Below are positions 35,733 to 49,500 of a DNA stretch of 64,000 nucleotides, piece by piece. The first letter of the stretch is position 1; each line of letters begins with the position of its first letter. Made by a program: the position numbers and the translations under genes. Source of the stretch: Rhabdornis inornatus (taxonomy: Eukaryota > Chordata > Aves > Passeriformes > Rhabdornithidae); contig VWZS01004822.1 of NCBI GenBank assembly GCA_013397075.1, forward strand, positions 366,637-430,636, in the 5' to 3' direction. Below the pieces are notes generated by a model, which did no database searches, was not told the DNA's origin, and was given only the letters and a program-made list of their open reading frames with translations.

Positions 35733-38700
35733 GTTAATTACTCTTTTCACAGGTTTCCATATGCTGTATCCTCTCCTTTAAATACCAATGAAATAGCAGT
35801 TTACTTTAGACTTTACTGTACTACATAAATCTGGCATCATTTTCTGCTGTAAAGTAGCAAGAAAGTGTCAGATGTCAGATTGCATTCAATGTTATAAAGG
35901 ACCATGCAGAATATACAACAGTGAGTTAAGCATCTGGTTATAAAAATCTGGCATTTTAGTTTTAGCTTCCTTTGATTTTTTTTCACTTTTCATTTCCCGT
36001 GGAAGTACTGCTCAGACAGTTCAGAAAATAGGTATGAGAATGAAATAGGAAGCTCTGTTTGAATTGCCCAGGGAGAAAGGGCATCAGCATGCTGAAATGA
36101 AATCTTCCCCTCATTGTACCACACTTCACAGCAAAAAGAGAGGCTGACAAGAGCAGTGTTTGCAGTATCCCAGAAATAATGGAGATATTCCCAGACGAGG
36201 AGCTGAGGCACGTTAAAGGGGAAAATGAACGGTGTACATCCCTGTTTTACTTTCTGTACACCACTGCTTTCAGCAGCACAAATATCATAAGGAAAGAAAG
36301 AGTCTTTTTGCTTATCTTTCTTGCTACTACTTCCAGAACCATATGTATTTCTCATTAAACTGTTGTGGATTGAACACAAAAGCAACCCTTAGTGCTGGAC
36401 TCTCCTACTCTTTCACCTCTGTGTGCTTAGCTCTGATGTATGGAGTCGTATTTCTCAGCTTGCCACAGTGAACATTGTGCTATCTTCTGCATATCCAGCT
36501 AGTTGTACTAGAGTGTGTTTTTTGGCTGGTTTTGGTCTGGTTTTTTTGCAGATCTGAGTGCATATATAACAGCGAAGACATAACATTCTAATGGCCATGG
36601 GGTAACCTCAGTCTGTTCTCGGCTATTATTTCTGATATGTATATTGTATGATTTGGTCCTTTTACAACCTGACAAAATAGTATTACATCTGTTGCCACAG
36701 CAAAATTCCATGCAACCATGAGGTCTTGGTTTCTATAGGGTTTTGTCAGCTACATATACAAAATTTTGTCCTTTGGTCTTTGCCATCATGCCTCAAATTG
36801 TAAATTAATTTGTAGTCTTTCCTTGGAATGTTTTTTTGGGGGGTGAAGGGTAGGAGTAATTATAGGGTTTGGATTTTTTTTTTTTAGGGGGGTGGTGGGC
36901 AGGTAGCCCTTCCAATAACACAGAAATTGTGGCTATAGATACCATTAGGATCTTTCCTGTTAAAGAGACTCTGGTTGCTATGGAGTTACTTGCTGCCTTT
37001 CAGTCTGGAGATGTCTGTCTTCCTTGGCCACTTCTACCTGTGACATTTGATTCTCATGCTGATGCCTTTGCTCTCAGCACTGTGACCCTGAGCTCTGTGT
37101 CCTGGCTCCTTGGTACTGCTCCTTTCCAGCTTACAGATCCACTCTATCTCACTTTTTAGTGTAATGGCTTTATTAAGCAGCACTCAGCTGCTTTAGGCTG
37201 CAGAACAGCTGTTACAAGGGGATCCTGTTTGAAAGAGAAATATATTCCTCGGGAGATGAGACCACACATTTCTAAACAAGGAAGGATTTATATAGAATCA
37301 GAAGTTCATTTTTAAAAAGAGTGCTTTTGCTTTTTTTTTTCCCCTTTTAATGATTTGATTTCAAATGGAACAAACAGACATAGGAAGGATATAACACAAA
37401 ACAGAAAAAAACAAGTGCAATCAAAGAGAGTTATTTGAGAAGAAAATTGAAAGCTTAGTTTTTCAGTTCTCTGGCTTTGGTAATTCAAGAATGGAAATGC
37501 ATTTTATTTGTTTTGAGGGAAAAAGACTTCTTTTTAATAAAATTTACACTATTAAAAAAAAGATTTTTTTTTCATAATGACTCTTCAATACTTCAATTTA
37601 TGTCTTACATACCAAATAGTCTCATCTTTCCATTGTATTTCATACTTGTGCTGAATACTTTTCATTTTCTAGCTTGCTACTGTAAATGGAATTCATTAAT
37701 CTGAGGCAAAAGTAATTATAAAAAAAGAACATAAAATATCAGATTATTAGGATGATATCTTTCTCTGTCGAGATGGGTTACTTCAATCCATTCATCATCT
37801 CATAGAAACACTAGGTTACTTTAGAAGGAATGTGACCTGAATAGAAATCTGAGGACACATATAAGTGTATGGCTTGTACTTAAAAATAAAAAAAAATAAA
37901 AGAGGCATTCAATGCCTGATATATTAAAGTCTGGTTGTTAAATGCCCAGATATTTCACTTCTGTTTTTCAAGTGTGACTCTCACACTGCATCAAACTTCA
38001 AAAAGTGAATTTCATGCCTGTCCAGAGTACAAAAATTAAGCATGACTGATGTGAATATATTCAACAGATTGTGGTAGCAACTGTTTTCAATGTGGGAAAT
38101 GATCGGTATTTCAATCTCTACCTTCCGGTGAAAGGTAGAGAATCTTCTTTGCAGTCCAGGCATGTCTAAGGACTGCCTGCTTTCTTTGAATTGTCTCAAG
38201 ACTGGGTAGTGGAGCCCACTTCATTTTTACTCATGAGTGTTAAAGAAGCAATCTTTTGAACCTCTGCTTTTGTCACAGTGAAGTCTAGGAGGCCGAATTC
38301 AGCAATACACAGAGGCAGATTTGTTTTCCCAGGACCTTTAGACTCCCTGTGTCCAGAGAGAGGTGGATGTCTTTCCTGGGGCACAGAACACATGTGGACA
38401 CTGCTACTGCCACTGGTGCAGAACAAGCAGCATTTTGCTGTGGGTGCCTTTTGCTGTGATAGAGACCAGCATGGGCACTTGCTGTACACCTTCCTGCAAG
38501 ATGGCAATTGTTCCCTTTGTTACAAATTCTTTTCATCACTGGAGCTTCACTTCATGGCAACCACCCCAGCCTAAAAAAAACATCACACACAATATAGTTT
38601 TCTGTAACCCTTTTGTTCTTTCTTTTATTTGAATCCTGAATAAATTGCATATATAAGAAGGACACAAGACTCTTCTTTTTCTTCTACTTGACAGGATATC

Positions 38701-41700
38701 AATAATGGCATGGACTTTCTCAATTCAAGAGTGAACTACATTTCTGTTTCAAATATCCCGTAAAATCTGACTTTAAAATAACCCTGATAAACCCTTTGAC
38801 AATATTTTTAATTGTAGTTATCCATAAAAATAAACCATAAAAGCTGTCTATATAATGTGAATTGTAGAAATAAAAAAAAAATCTCACAAATATGCTGCTT
38901 CTGATAATGGATAGTTCTGTGTTTTTACATATCTGTACATATTCAAACATACTATAAAATTCAGATGGATACCCTTGACATGTGTACCCTTGAAATTGTT
39001 AATAAATGTAACAATGCCAAGACAATGTCTTCAGAAATGCTTGTCTCTATATTTTACTGAAAAATCTTGCTCCTTTTTCTAGAAATGAGGCCTGTTTTTT
39101 TAAATTGAAGTGACTATAGAAATAGAGTGCTCTGCCTTGTCACTTGGCTGGGTTTCATCTAAATTTATAATCCACTTAGAAAGAAATCCTTTTGTAGAAA
39201 CATGTATTTGTATGGAGCAGACTGATAAAGCCATGATATGAAGATACAAGTATCTCACTTGAAAGAAGATACTCAAAAGAATATGAAGTTCAATGCTGGC
39301 AGAGAACCTCTTGTTTGCCATAGAATTTGTTTGTTCAGAAATGGATTTACAATGCTATAGGAAGCAATGTTGCCATTTCAGCTCACAGGAATCTTGACTA
39401 CCAAAAGAGAAACTTATCTTCTTGGAAAAAAACAGCAACCCAAACAACAAACTTGCATTTGATTTTGTAGGTGAAATTTTAAATTTTCATGAAATATTAA
39501 ACAGAACAGCAAGAATCATTACTCTATCATTAAATAGCAGAACCAAATTCTGTGTAGTAGGATAAATCATCTAAAACGTAGGCATTTTGTTCTTTGGGGC
39601 TTTTTCATTGTGGTTCACATGCTCTTACAAATTCTTGGAAATATGTTGTGGATTTAAGGAATGGTCTTACTACAAATAAAAAAAAAAGAAGAAAAGTAGC
39701 CATATTTACATTTTATAAAAGGTATTCAGTTTATGGTCTCTTAATATTAATTGTTTCTGTAACGAAAGTAAAACCACAATGCAGCCAGCATGAAGTCTTT
39801 TTATCTGTAGGCAGTGGTGTGTAATCTCCTATGTTTTATCTCCTGTTGCCAAGAATAGATAGAAAAATATCAGCAGCTTCCACTGATAGTTCAGCCAGGC
39901 GAAAATCAGAGCATGGTCCCTTAGGAAGTCCTGATATTGTGACATTTGTGTCAGCCTAAGTCAAGTACTCAAATTGTTTTGTAAACAAAATATTCAAAGA
40001 GTTCAAAAAGTTTGCAACTTAAAAATGACAGCATTCCTTGTTACAATTGTGTTTGTTGTTCAGCTGAATATCCTTGTGCTGCCACATCAATGAGGGCATA
40101 CTTCATGCTTTCCTCCTGCTTTTCTTATTCTACATGACTTGACTTTATCAAACAAGACATTTATCAATGTCATAACCTGTCCAGGAAAGTCTGGATCCCT
40201 AGGAAATCCAGTCAGCAGTGTATGCATGATTGGCATGACATCACTAGTAGATACAGCTACACAGTGAATAACTCATAAGAAAACTGTACTTAAATTGGGC
40301 AATTTAAAATGTTTTGGTTAGATTCAAATTTATTAATCAAAATAAATTAATTAGTCAATTTCAGTGAGAAAAAATATTAAACCTCCATGGAATTTCCACA
40401 GGGAAATTTAATTTTTAGAAGTCTTTATTTATTATTCCTTACCTAAGTTCAATTTCTTTGTCCAGCTCATAGGTATCATAGCACCTAGCTGTAAAATAAA
40501 AAATAGTAAATTGAAAACTGTGTTTGGAAGATTTTTATGCAATATATTGAAGAGAGGAGGAAACCTCCATCCATTTCTGGCATCAGAGTCTGCTCTGTGC
40601 TATGTATTGGTAGAAATATATTGTACTCATGACTGAAAGGGAGGCAACTGTCAAGCTGAAGAGACTTCAGAGACAGTTGAGCACAGTGCATCAGGAATTG
40701 TGGTCTGCATACAAGCTGTGGGCCAGCCAAATCTATGCCAAAGCAAAGGTGGAGATTCTCCTTCCATGTAAAAACACTAACTGTAAGAGGTCTCTATAGG
40801 ATTTTCTGAGGGCAATGTCTGTGCCCCGTTACTTAGCAAAAGGATGTTGCTGTTAATTTTGCTGGAAAATGGTTTTAGCTTTCAGTACATGGACCAGACC
40901 AAAGAAAAAAAATCAAAGTTGACTGTCAAAACTTGACTCGCTGCTACATATGCTGTAAATTTATGCTGTTATGCTGTGTTACTGAAATACATTTTCTAAA
41001 TTAACAATACAGTATGTTTTCTATTAGTCTTTCTGTCACATATGCATATAAAGGAAAAAAGATAGAAGAAAACAAAGATATTAGCTGAGGAAACTTCATT
41101 TGCTACTGTGATTATTTTGAGAAAAAGAGGAGTTTTTAAAATTTATTTTTTAGCTGAACAATCTGAAAAGCTCATACAGCTCCCTGTCCTTGGCTGACTC
41201 TAGATCCATTGACTTAAAGTCCAAATATTGATATTTATATGAAAAATTGTAATATGGAGCTTAATTTTGATGGGAAAATATTAACAAATATATATGAAAA
41301 AAATTCATCCCAGTAGATAGAAGTACCACATATTAATTAAACCCAAGTACACAATAAGATAAAAAATTGCAATCAACTCCATTCTGCTGTAAATATTCAA
41401 GAAGGCCATTATTTTTAGGCATGATTTGGTATTATCTCCAAACCATTGACAATTATTGAGCTCAAAACACCAAGGAGCATTTGCAATGAAGTGCTGACAA
41501 ACATCTTAATTGTAAATCTCTGAAGATCTGATTCATATTAATATGGAAATTAAATATTAAAAGGCTAATGCTGGACTTTGCAGTCTGTTATCTTGCATCC
41601 TACGCACTTGCAGTTTCACAGATCAAATGTTTCTTTAGTATTCCAGAGGAGATTGCCTTTATTTTAGTTCAGAAAATAATAACCTATCTGCTTAATATAT

Positions 41701-44176
41701 GCATATTAGACATATGACTGTTTCAGTAAAATACTGGAAATTGCACATGCTCTTAGGCATCCCTGGAAACATTTACTCACATCTGGGGCATTAGTCAGTG
41801 TGGATGGGTCATGCAGGGCACACTGGGATTCAGGCAAAGGGATTACCTGTGCCTGTGGTTAGATGTATGCCCCTGGGATTTCTTCCTCGAATCCATACTG
41901 GATGTGGCTACTCTGAGGGCAGGGATTGCTCTGCAGTATATTCCAGATCCTCCTGGTCCTTTCCTTTGCTGGGTTGAGTACTTGGCCTGAGGATTCTAAA
42001 CAGCAGTGGCAAGATCCTCCCACCCTAGTTCTACGAGGCACCCAGCAACTATGATGCCCTCCCAGTTCCAACTCTTACAGTTATAACTATTCATAAATTG
42101 GAATAATTCTGATAATTGACTTTAAAAATAGGAATATTTTTATGCAAATCTGTTAAGCTAAGCTTAGCCAAAGTAGTCAGTCACCTGCACATTCCTAGAA
42201 AATAGTCTAATACAGACTTCTTGTACCCAATTATTTTCTAAAAATATTAAGATACCTTGCTAACAAGAAGATTCTGGTATACTTGGTGCTTGTATCATAC
42301 TGAGACCATTACCATCAACGTATATGTTGCACCCTGTAAAATCAGAGGTACAAATCAGTCATGCAGACTTAGATGGAAATGGCCTGCACAGTTTCACACG
42401 GAAATGGAGATTTGCTAGAGGCTAAGATGTCATGTGGAAACACTACATCTCTCTAGGGAGCTGAGAACTTCTTTGGCAGAAATGGTGCTAGATGCAAACA
42501 CATGCATGCCTCAAATGAGTGTGGGGTATTTCATGCATCAGTATAATGTACCAAACAATTAATCATATCCTGGAACTCTTTCTGTGACATAAGGAGCAGA
42601 TGATATTTTCTCCCTAAAAATGTTCAAACATTCTAAAGCCATCCCTTCTAGAAAGGACAAGATTTTACTTGGAAATAAAAACCTTGGAGAGATTTCTTTT
42701 TCAAAAAGAGAAGCACTGTTATCTGCATTCACAACTTCATGAGAAGATATGTATTTCAGAAGGACATGCTTTTAAATGTTCATCTTTGACTGAAACTTTT
42801 AGTACCCTGTAGTTTCCAAAGAAGCGTCTTTAAAGAAGTATCAGTCAATTCAGGCAGGTAGATAATATACAAATTTTCATGGCATATGTAATTTTCTGCC
42901 TCAAGCCAATCATTCATTCAAGATAGATATTATATTATAATTCAGGAAATCCTACTTGAGGAGTCATTATAATTAGCAATCCTGAGCTGCGCACTTGTCA
43001 AAAGAAAAGTTTTGCATTTACGTAAGTAAAGACAAGATTTTTTTTTCTCCTCTCTCTTTTCCTCATCAGAAGCCAAAAATTTTCAAGTAGCTTGTCATAA
43101 GATGTGTCTAAAGTACAGATATCCCTAATGGATGGCATCTGATAAATTCTTTTTAAATATTTTACAGTAAAGGGCAGCTACAGCAAGCAGTTGCCATTTG
43201 TTTGATATTGTTAATCAAGGTTTCCTTGAGAACAGGTGGCACATACTCAGGATGAGTTCATATTATCTGTATTTAAATATTCTTTGTAATAGAGGATATT
43301 TATACTGTTGAATGACATTACATATAAAGGACCATTGTTTGACTGGGTAATAGGATTTATACAAAGATATGATAAGCTACCCCTTCCACTTAAGATTGGT
43401 CTTGAGAAGTTTCTTTTAATATTATCAACTGAAGAAAGATTTTCTGTAGAAAGACTTAAATAAGCAGTCAGGTCTTAGAGGAAAGAGCTTTTTTTTGTAA
43501 TAGGAAGCTTAAAAAGAATTTGAGTTATCTAGTGTCTTAAAAGCTTTGCAATGAGTGTAAATGAATGCCATTAATCAGATTTTCCTGTTTATTTGCCTCT
43601 AGACAAAGTGACCAGGAAAGGTGCATAGCACTGAACACCTAGAATACATAGTAATAGTATTCTGTAGTGGTTTTTAAAGCTAAATTAATTACTTGCGAAC
43701 AGAAATTTTACTACCTGAGATGGAAGTAAATGTAGATGAAGACCTACAATGACATCTGCCAACAAACTCTTTAAAATAAATTCTTTGATCTGAATGACTA
43801 ATAAAGACCAGATATTTTCTTACCCTCCTGTTTGATTCTTTTTTTTTTGATAGAATTGCAAGCTTAACATACTTATTGATCAAAAAGTAATATTTAAAAT
43901 TAAGAACTTACATAATTGCTTAAACATACCATCAATAAGGAAAACAAGCATTCTCACATTCCTAAAAAAAGCATGTTCAATGGACTGGATGCTTCAGACA
44001 GCATTACTCTTTTCATCTTCATCTCTTTATTCTCCTGATCTTTACTTAATCAGTCTCTACCACTCCCTTCTTCATTATTCCTATTTTGGGTAGCACACAA
44101 TTCCAGCTTGATATTTCCATCACTTAATTACATTACTAGTAAATTATCATTAATTATTAATCAGCACAGATATGTT
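35733..44176. other. 8.4 kb with no recognisable repeat or gene
   Basis: Unique-looking AT-rich DNA. Many short ORFs are present but none shows a known domain. A G-rich/poly-T stretch lies at 36828-36900. It may be intron or gene desert; long transposon-poor spans can hold conserved regulatory elements, which cannot be judged without an alignment. Confidence 0.55.
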
Positions 44177-44760
44177 TCAGAATAATACTAGATATGGATG
44201 ATGCAGGTACCCATTGTAAATTGGCATTTCTTCTGGTGTCAGCCATGACTTCTTGCTGTACACAGTATGAGGAACTAACATAGTATTCATCTCGAAGACT
44301 CCATTTGACAATCCATATGTGGCAAGAAACTCTTTATGGCGGAAATTTTCCACAGTCAGTTGTGTCAGTTTGTCAGAAAATCTAGCAATAGCATTTATGG
44401 TTTTATCCATTGCTACAGTTCTAGGAATAAAAATATTATTGATTTCATAATTCTTGCCCAAAAAGTTGTCCAGACTTAGAGAGGCCTGTTTTCAAACTAT
44501 ATTCTCAAGTTTTTACTTTTCCCTGAAAAAGCACGCACAATATCAAACTGGAAATGTGTGCTCTGTGTACATAAATCCTAAAGGAAGTCCTCTGCTTCAT
44601 TAACGTAAAAACCTTCTCTGGGTCTGTGCTCTAATGTCATTGCTCCTGTCATGTTTAAAGCAGTAATTATGATCGATTTACTGTTAGCATTTGTGTAATG
44701 ACATATATGCAAAATACCATGAGTTCTCCTCCGCCTAAGATTTAGAAATTCAGTTTTCAA
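44177..44760 (-). pseudogene. unidentified protein-like remnant, two frames
   Basis: Two adjacent minus-strand open frames lie in different reading frames. The first (44760 down to 44578) ends GAMTLEHRPREGFYVNEAEDF then a stop; the second (44461 down to 44177) contains GKNYEINNIFIPRTVAMDK, NFRHKEFLATYGLSNGVFEM and HTVYSKKSWLTPEEMPIYNG and ends in a TGA. Reading past the first stop still gives protein-like text (STHFQFDIVRAFSGKSKNL), after which a frameshift is needed to reach the second frame. Amino-acid composition is balanced and unlike the low-complexity ORFs elsewhere. I do not recognise the family. It could be a degraded retrocopy, a viral relic or one or two real exons of a minus-strand gene; the stop and frameshift favour a broken copy. 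Confidence 0.3.
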
Positions 44761-45628
44761 AGATTAGTCTTTTGTTGGTCTACAAGTCACTTGTGAAAGG
44801 TCTTTGACATGTAATTTATCTCTGTAATGTATTATTTTTTTAAATCAATCAATAAATAATTTGATGAATTTGATGAAGCCTACTTTGTTCATGAAAATGC
44901 ACAAATTATTTCACTATTTCTGGATCTTTTGAGTCCAGCTTTTTTCTCCTGAAAATTAATGGATGTGTTGGCTTTTCGTTGCATATCTCAGCATCTTCTA
45001 TTAATGCCTCCCAGTGCATGCTGAGGTCCATATTAATTGTTTGACCTACAGCGTGTTCTTGTTCTGCTAGTCACCAGGCATGTTTCACAGGTTTGGAAGT
45101 GTTTTACTAGCATTCCTTAGGTGATGAAACAAAATGCCAGGGAATGCTTTCTATAGGGCTCAGAATCCATACCAACTCTTTACTCAGAAATGTCTTTTTT
45201 ATTTTTCAATGTTTCAGTTAATATTGCTGATGCCTAGAGAAACAGATAATGCAATTTTTCTTAAATGTCCCACCATCTGCTTTGAGCACCAATAAATGTG
45301 TTTCTAAATATATTCTTATCTGCTTTGAGTATAACTTTCTTTCCTGAGATATCTACAACTCTTTTTTGAGTTAATGACTGAAAACATTTTAAGGACATCT
45401 GATCATATATTTTCTGCAAAAAGGATAAGAAGCATCTCACATTTTAGATGATTATTTTAAGAATCATTATATGTTTATATCTCCAGTGACTTCATTACAC
45501 CATCAACAACATCTGGTGGGATTAGTTGACCAATTGATAGACTGGCAAGGACTTTTTGGTAATACTCACTATATTATTCCATTTTCTCAGGTATTTAATG
45601 TAGGATTTGAAAGTGTCCTTGATTTTTT

Positions 45629-45673
45629 AAACAAAAAACCAAAAAACAAAAAAACAAAACAAAACAAAACAAA
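45629..45673. repeat. A-rich (AAAAC)n tract
   Basis: AAAAC and AAAAAACC units over about 45 bases. Confidence 0.85.
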
Positions 45674-46528
45674 TATTGCAGAAGTTATCAAGGGTTTTTT
45701 CAGTTCTATTAGATTCCCCAGAAATCTCATAAAAATACTTCATCGCTTAGGAATTGAGGTGCACCTATGACAAAATTCTTTTTAAGAATTGTAATCTGAA
45801 TGATTGCAATAGGTTGCTTCTATTGCCAGATGTACTGTGATTCTCCAGTCTGAGACAACAAGCCTCCAAACTCGAGCTAACAAATACATCCATCATCTCT
45901 TCATAGATGGTACATCGGAGTCATAGTTTGGATTACATGTAAAAATTCAAGCAGTCATGACATAGAGCATGACAGCCTTTTCTAACTTCTCATAAACCTA
46001 AACAAAACGTCAAATCAGTATAAGAAATCCAAAATAGTGAAATGCTTCCATTAGCATACTCTCTTTGATAACTGAGGTGCCCTTCAGATAGACACATGCT
46101 TTGTGAAAATGAGTAATTATAAAAGACTTAATCAAAAAGCACTTAGCAGATGTTATCTCAAGCACTGCTGATACTTTTAAGTGCATCTCCAAGTGGGCAA
46201 CATCAGAAATGTAATTATCTTGTACGCAAGGAGAAAATTCACTCAATGTTAATCTAAGAAGTGTTTTTCATACAACTTCAGCATTTACGTGTTCTCCAGT
46301 GACTGGTTCATAACAGATGAAGGAGGACAGATTTATTTTAGGGGAATGAATAGTGGAAAAAGTAGAATCTTTTATCAAAGTTCACTACGACAGTACCACA
46401 AACCAGCAATGGGAGTATCCCATAAACTAAATGTAAGATTATTTTAGTTTGGAAGCAGGTAAGCAAACATAGGAAAATAGGAAATAGTATAAATAGCATG
46501 TCTGTCAATCCTTTTTTTTTCCGTCGNA

Positions 46529-46529
46529 T
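46529..46529. other. single-N assembly join
   Basis: One N follows a poly-T and CCGTCG. Unlike the Ns at 8630 and 56678, no duplicated flank is visible. Confidence 0.7.
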
Positions 46530-49500
46530 TTACCTGTACTGGAAATTGAGAAGGCTCAATCCTTTCTGAGCATTTTAATGGGACAGAAACAATATAATTG
46601 CATTGATTGTTTTGTACTTACTTCTTGCCCTATTAGCTAATGTGGTTGATGATGCTGATCTAATAAAAAGAGACAGAAAAGCAACTTGCCCTAAATGAGA
46701 CAGCACTCTTTCCTCAGATCTGGCTTTTTTTTCCAGTATGGAGTTCTTCTCTATAGAAAAGTTTGAATACTTCTTGTGGAATGATTTTTTCTTGCAAAAT
46801 GAAGAGTTTGAATCTCTCCCTGTGATAATTCAGTGACACTAAAAATATTCCAGACACCTGTATGTTCAGAGTATTCAGAACTAAGCACTTCCTCTGTCTT
46901 TCCTCTGTTTTTATGACTTCCCCCTTATGACCCTGTTTAATATTGGTTGAGTTTTTAGAGGGAAGGACACCATGACTCCTTCACCCTTTGTACTTAAGTG
47001 TTATTTTTCAAACATAAACTGTTCTACTTAAAATTTCTTTCATGTCTTCTATTTCTTATTTTACTAATCTCAACTCCATATTTAGCACTTTCAGAAAACT
47101 TTCTTGGATATGCAATAAAATCTCTTATTTTGAACAAAAGAATTTGAATGTGAGGCATGCCTGTAACCTTCCTTTCAGTTTATGATATGTATTCTTGGAC
47201 TTTTTTTTAATTCGCTGACTTTCATCAATCTTTCAACCAACACTAATCTTTCTGTAAGGATTTGTAACTTTTTCAAACTAGCAAAGAGATTATTTCTAAT
47301 GAACAGAACCATTTCTTCACAGACAGTGTTTTCCAGATTATTCACAGTCTGTATTTTGTTACTCTCTTCTCTGCTGCTATTGTGACTTCACTGCTGCTGC
47401 ACAAACGGGCCTTTTTATGAGAAAGAGCTTCTTCACCAACAGTCTATTTACTCTGTAAGTTGAGGAACTCATCTACTTTTTTCTTTATGATAAAAATTTG
47501 GTTCTCTTTACCTGCACATAAAGTATTTTCTTTACGGGGCTTTTGTTCCTTTCCATTTTACTTAGGTGCTTGTTTTTCTTAGACAAAACATCTCACTTGT
47601 TTAAAATCACTTGGAGATTCACTGTTTTTCTCTAGCCAGCATAATTTTCTAGTTGCAGTTTTGACAGAAGATTGTTCAAAAACTGGTTGTTATGAATATG
47701 CCTTTGCTTCTGCTGGTATCATATCTGCATTATTGCTGCCTGGCTGAAGTTTTCAGTCGTGCCAAAACTGGAATGTGACTGAATGTCAGAAGAGGATGCT
47801 GTGAATTTGTGTCCCTAAGTGGCGTTTACTTGACATATAAATCTTCTGAAATTCTGTCAGTATTCATGTCTTTCATGCACATTTAAAAGGATCTATCTTT
47901 GCTGCCTAATTTCATAAATGAGACACTTATGTTTCAAATTTGCAATAAAATACTGCATTGATTATAACTTACATTATGCAAATGAGAGAGATACTAGCAA
48001 TATATAAAAAGCTCATTCTTGTGTTGTGACATCAAATTTTAGTTCACATAAAATAGAAAATGTGCTCATACATAGAAATAATCCTGCTTGACTCAAAGTT
48101 TGCCACCTCCAATGATAGTTGTTTGGAACGCTTCATTGCCTATAGCTTTGAGTGAGTTAGAGACCTAGAAATGGTATAACCATAATGAAAGTATATTAAC
48201 ATATTCAATCCAAAAACATGTTAACAGAAGCAATAACCCTCCTCCTGAACAATTCCTGGGATGAGATTCTCAATTCTCAACTGAATTTTAAATTTATTTC
48301 TCATGATCTAAGGAAATATAAAAACCTGGAAAATCTGTTTATCTGAATCCGAGAATGGTATGGTTTCATTAAATATTGGAAAGAACACAAGCTCAAGTAG
48401 GGTATTTTTCCTTTTTGTTTGTAATTTGTATGATGAAGGGATAGGTTTTGAGAACTGAAGTAACAGATTTTTTTAATGTTTGGCCCAATTACAATTTGTC
48501 TTGGAAGAACCCTTCTATTTGACAGCAAATATATGTTTTCCATGTCCTAAATAATTGGTTTCCACCTTCCAAACACATTACTTTATAAGACATCATTTTT
48601 CTTTGAGGTAAAAATTATAGGAGGTAGAGACATTTACATTCTATGGAAGAAAATAGTCATTAAAAGTGGGCTTTCTGGCTACTAACTTGCAGAGTACAAT
48701 TGCCTGAACAAAAGACTTAGGCCTATTACAGCCATCTGCTGACCCATTATGTATCAAGGCTTTTCCTAAAGTGCCCAGAAAACATCTTTTAGTTGCAGTA
48801 TCTCTTTTCTTGGGGAAAAAAAAAAGTTTGGAATCTGTGTTTTACTGTCTTTTTCTCTGAATTTCATGACTCTGAAAGCCACACAGTGAGTGATGTGTTG
48901 TTGGTGACAGCCCTGCCGAAGCTTTAGGCTGTTGCTGCTCTAGGTAAGAAAAGTAAGCCTGCAGTGAGAGCTGCCAGGGGCATCAGGCTTCCCTGTGGAC
49001 AGCAGCTGACACAGAGCAGTTCCCTCAGGAGCAAGAGCTACCGCAGTAGCAGCATGCCTCTTTTATCTCAGGCTCTGGCATTAATATTTTTGCAACTCCC
49101 ATTTTGCAGTGTCTGGCAGCCAGCTTGCTCTGATCAATTGCTTCTAATTTTACCTGTGTGTAAATCTGACAGTGAAGGGAATCTGCACAATTCTGGCCTT
49201 ATAACAGTAAAACAGGTCTACTTGGTTAAGATCTGGTCAGGCATAAGTCACAGACAATGGGGATGTTCACTGTGTAAAGTAAGCACATATGCAGGGTGAT
49301 AAACTTCACTTAGCTAAGCCACAGAGATTTTTCCTGACAGCCTTCTCATGGCTGAGCTTCCAAATTAAAAAACGTCATGGGCAGCTGTTAGGGTTGATGA
49401 GATCAACCGTGGAGTAAGTGTTTTTTTGTTTTGTCTCAGGAGGTGACAGCAAAGAGCAATCTGTAGATTAGTTATGAGTACAAGCCTGGGCTAAGTGAAT

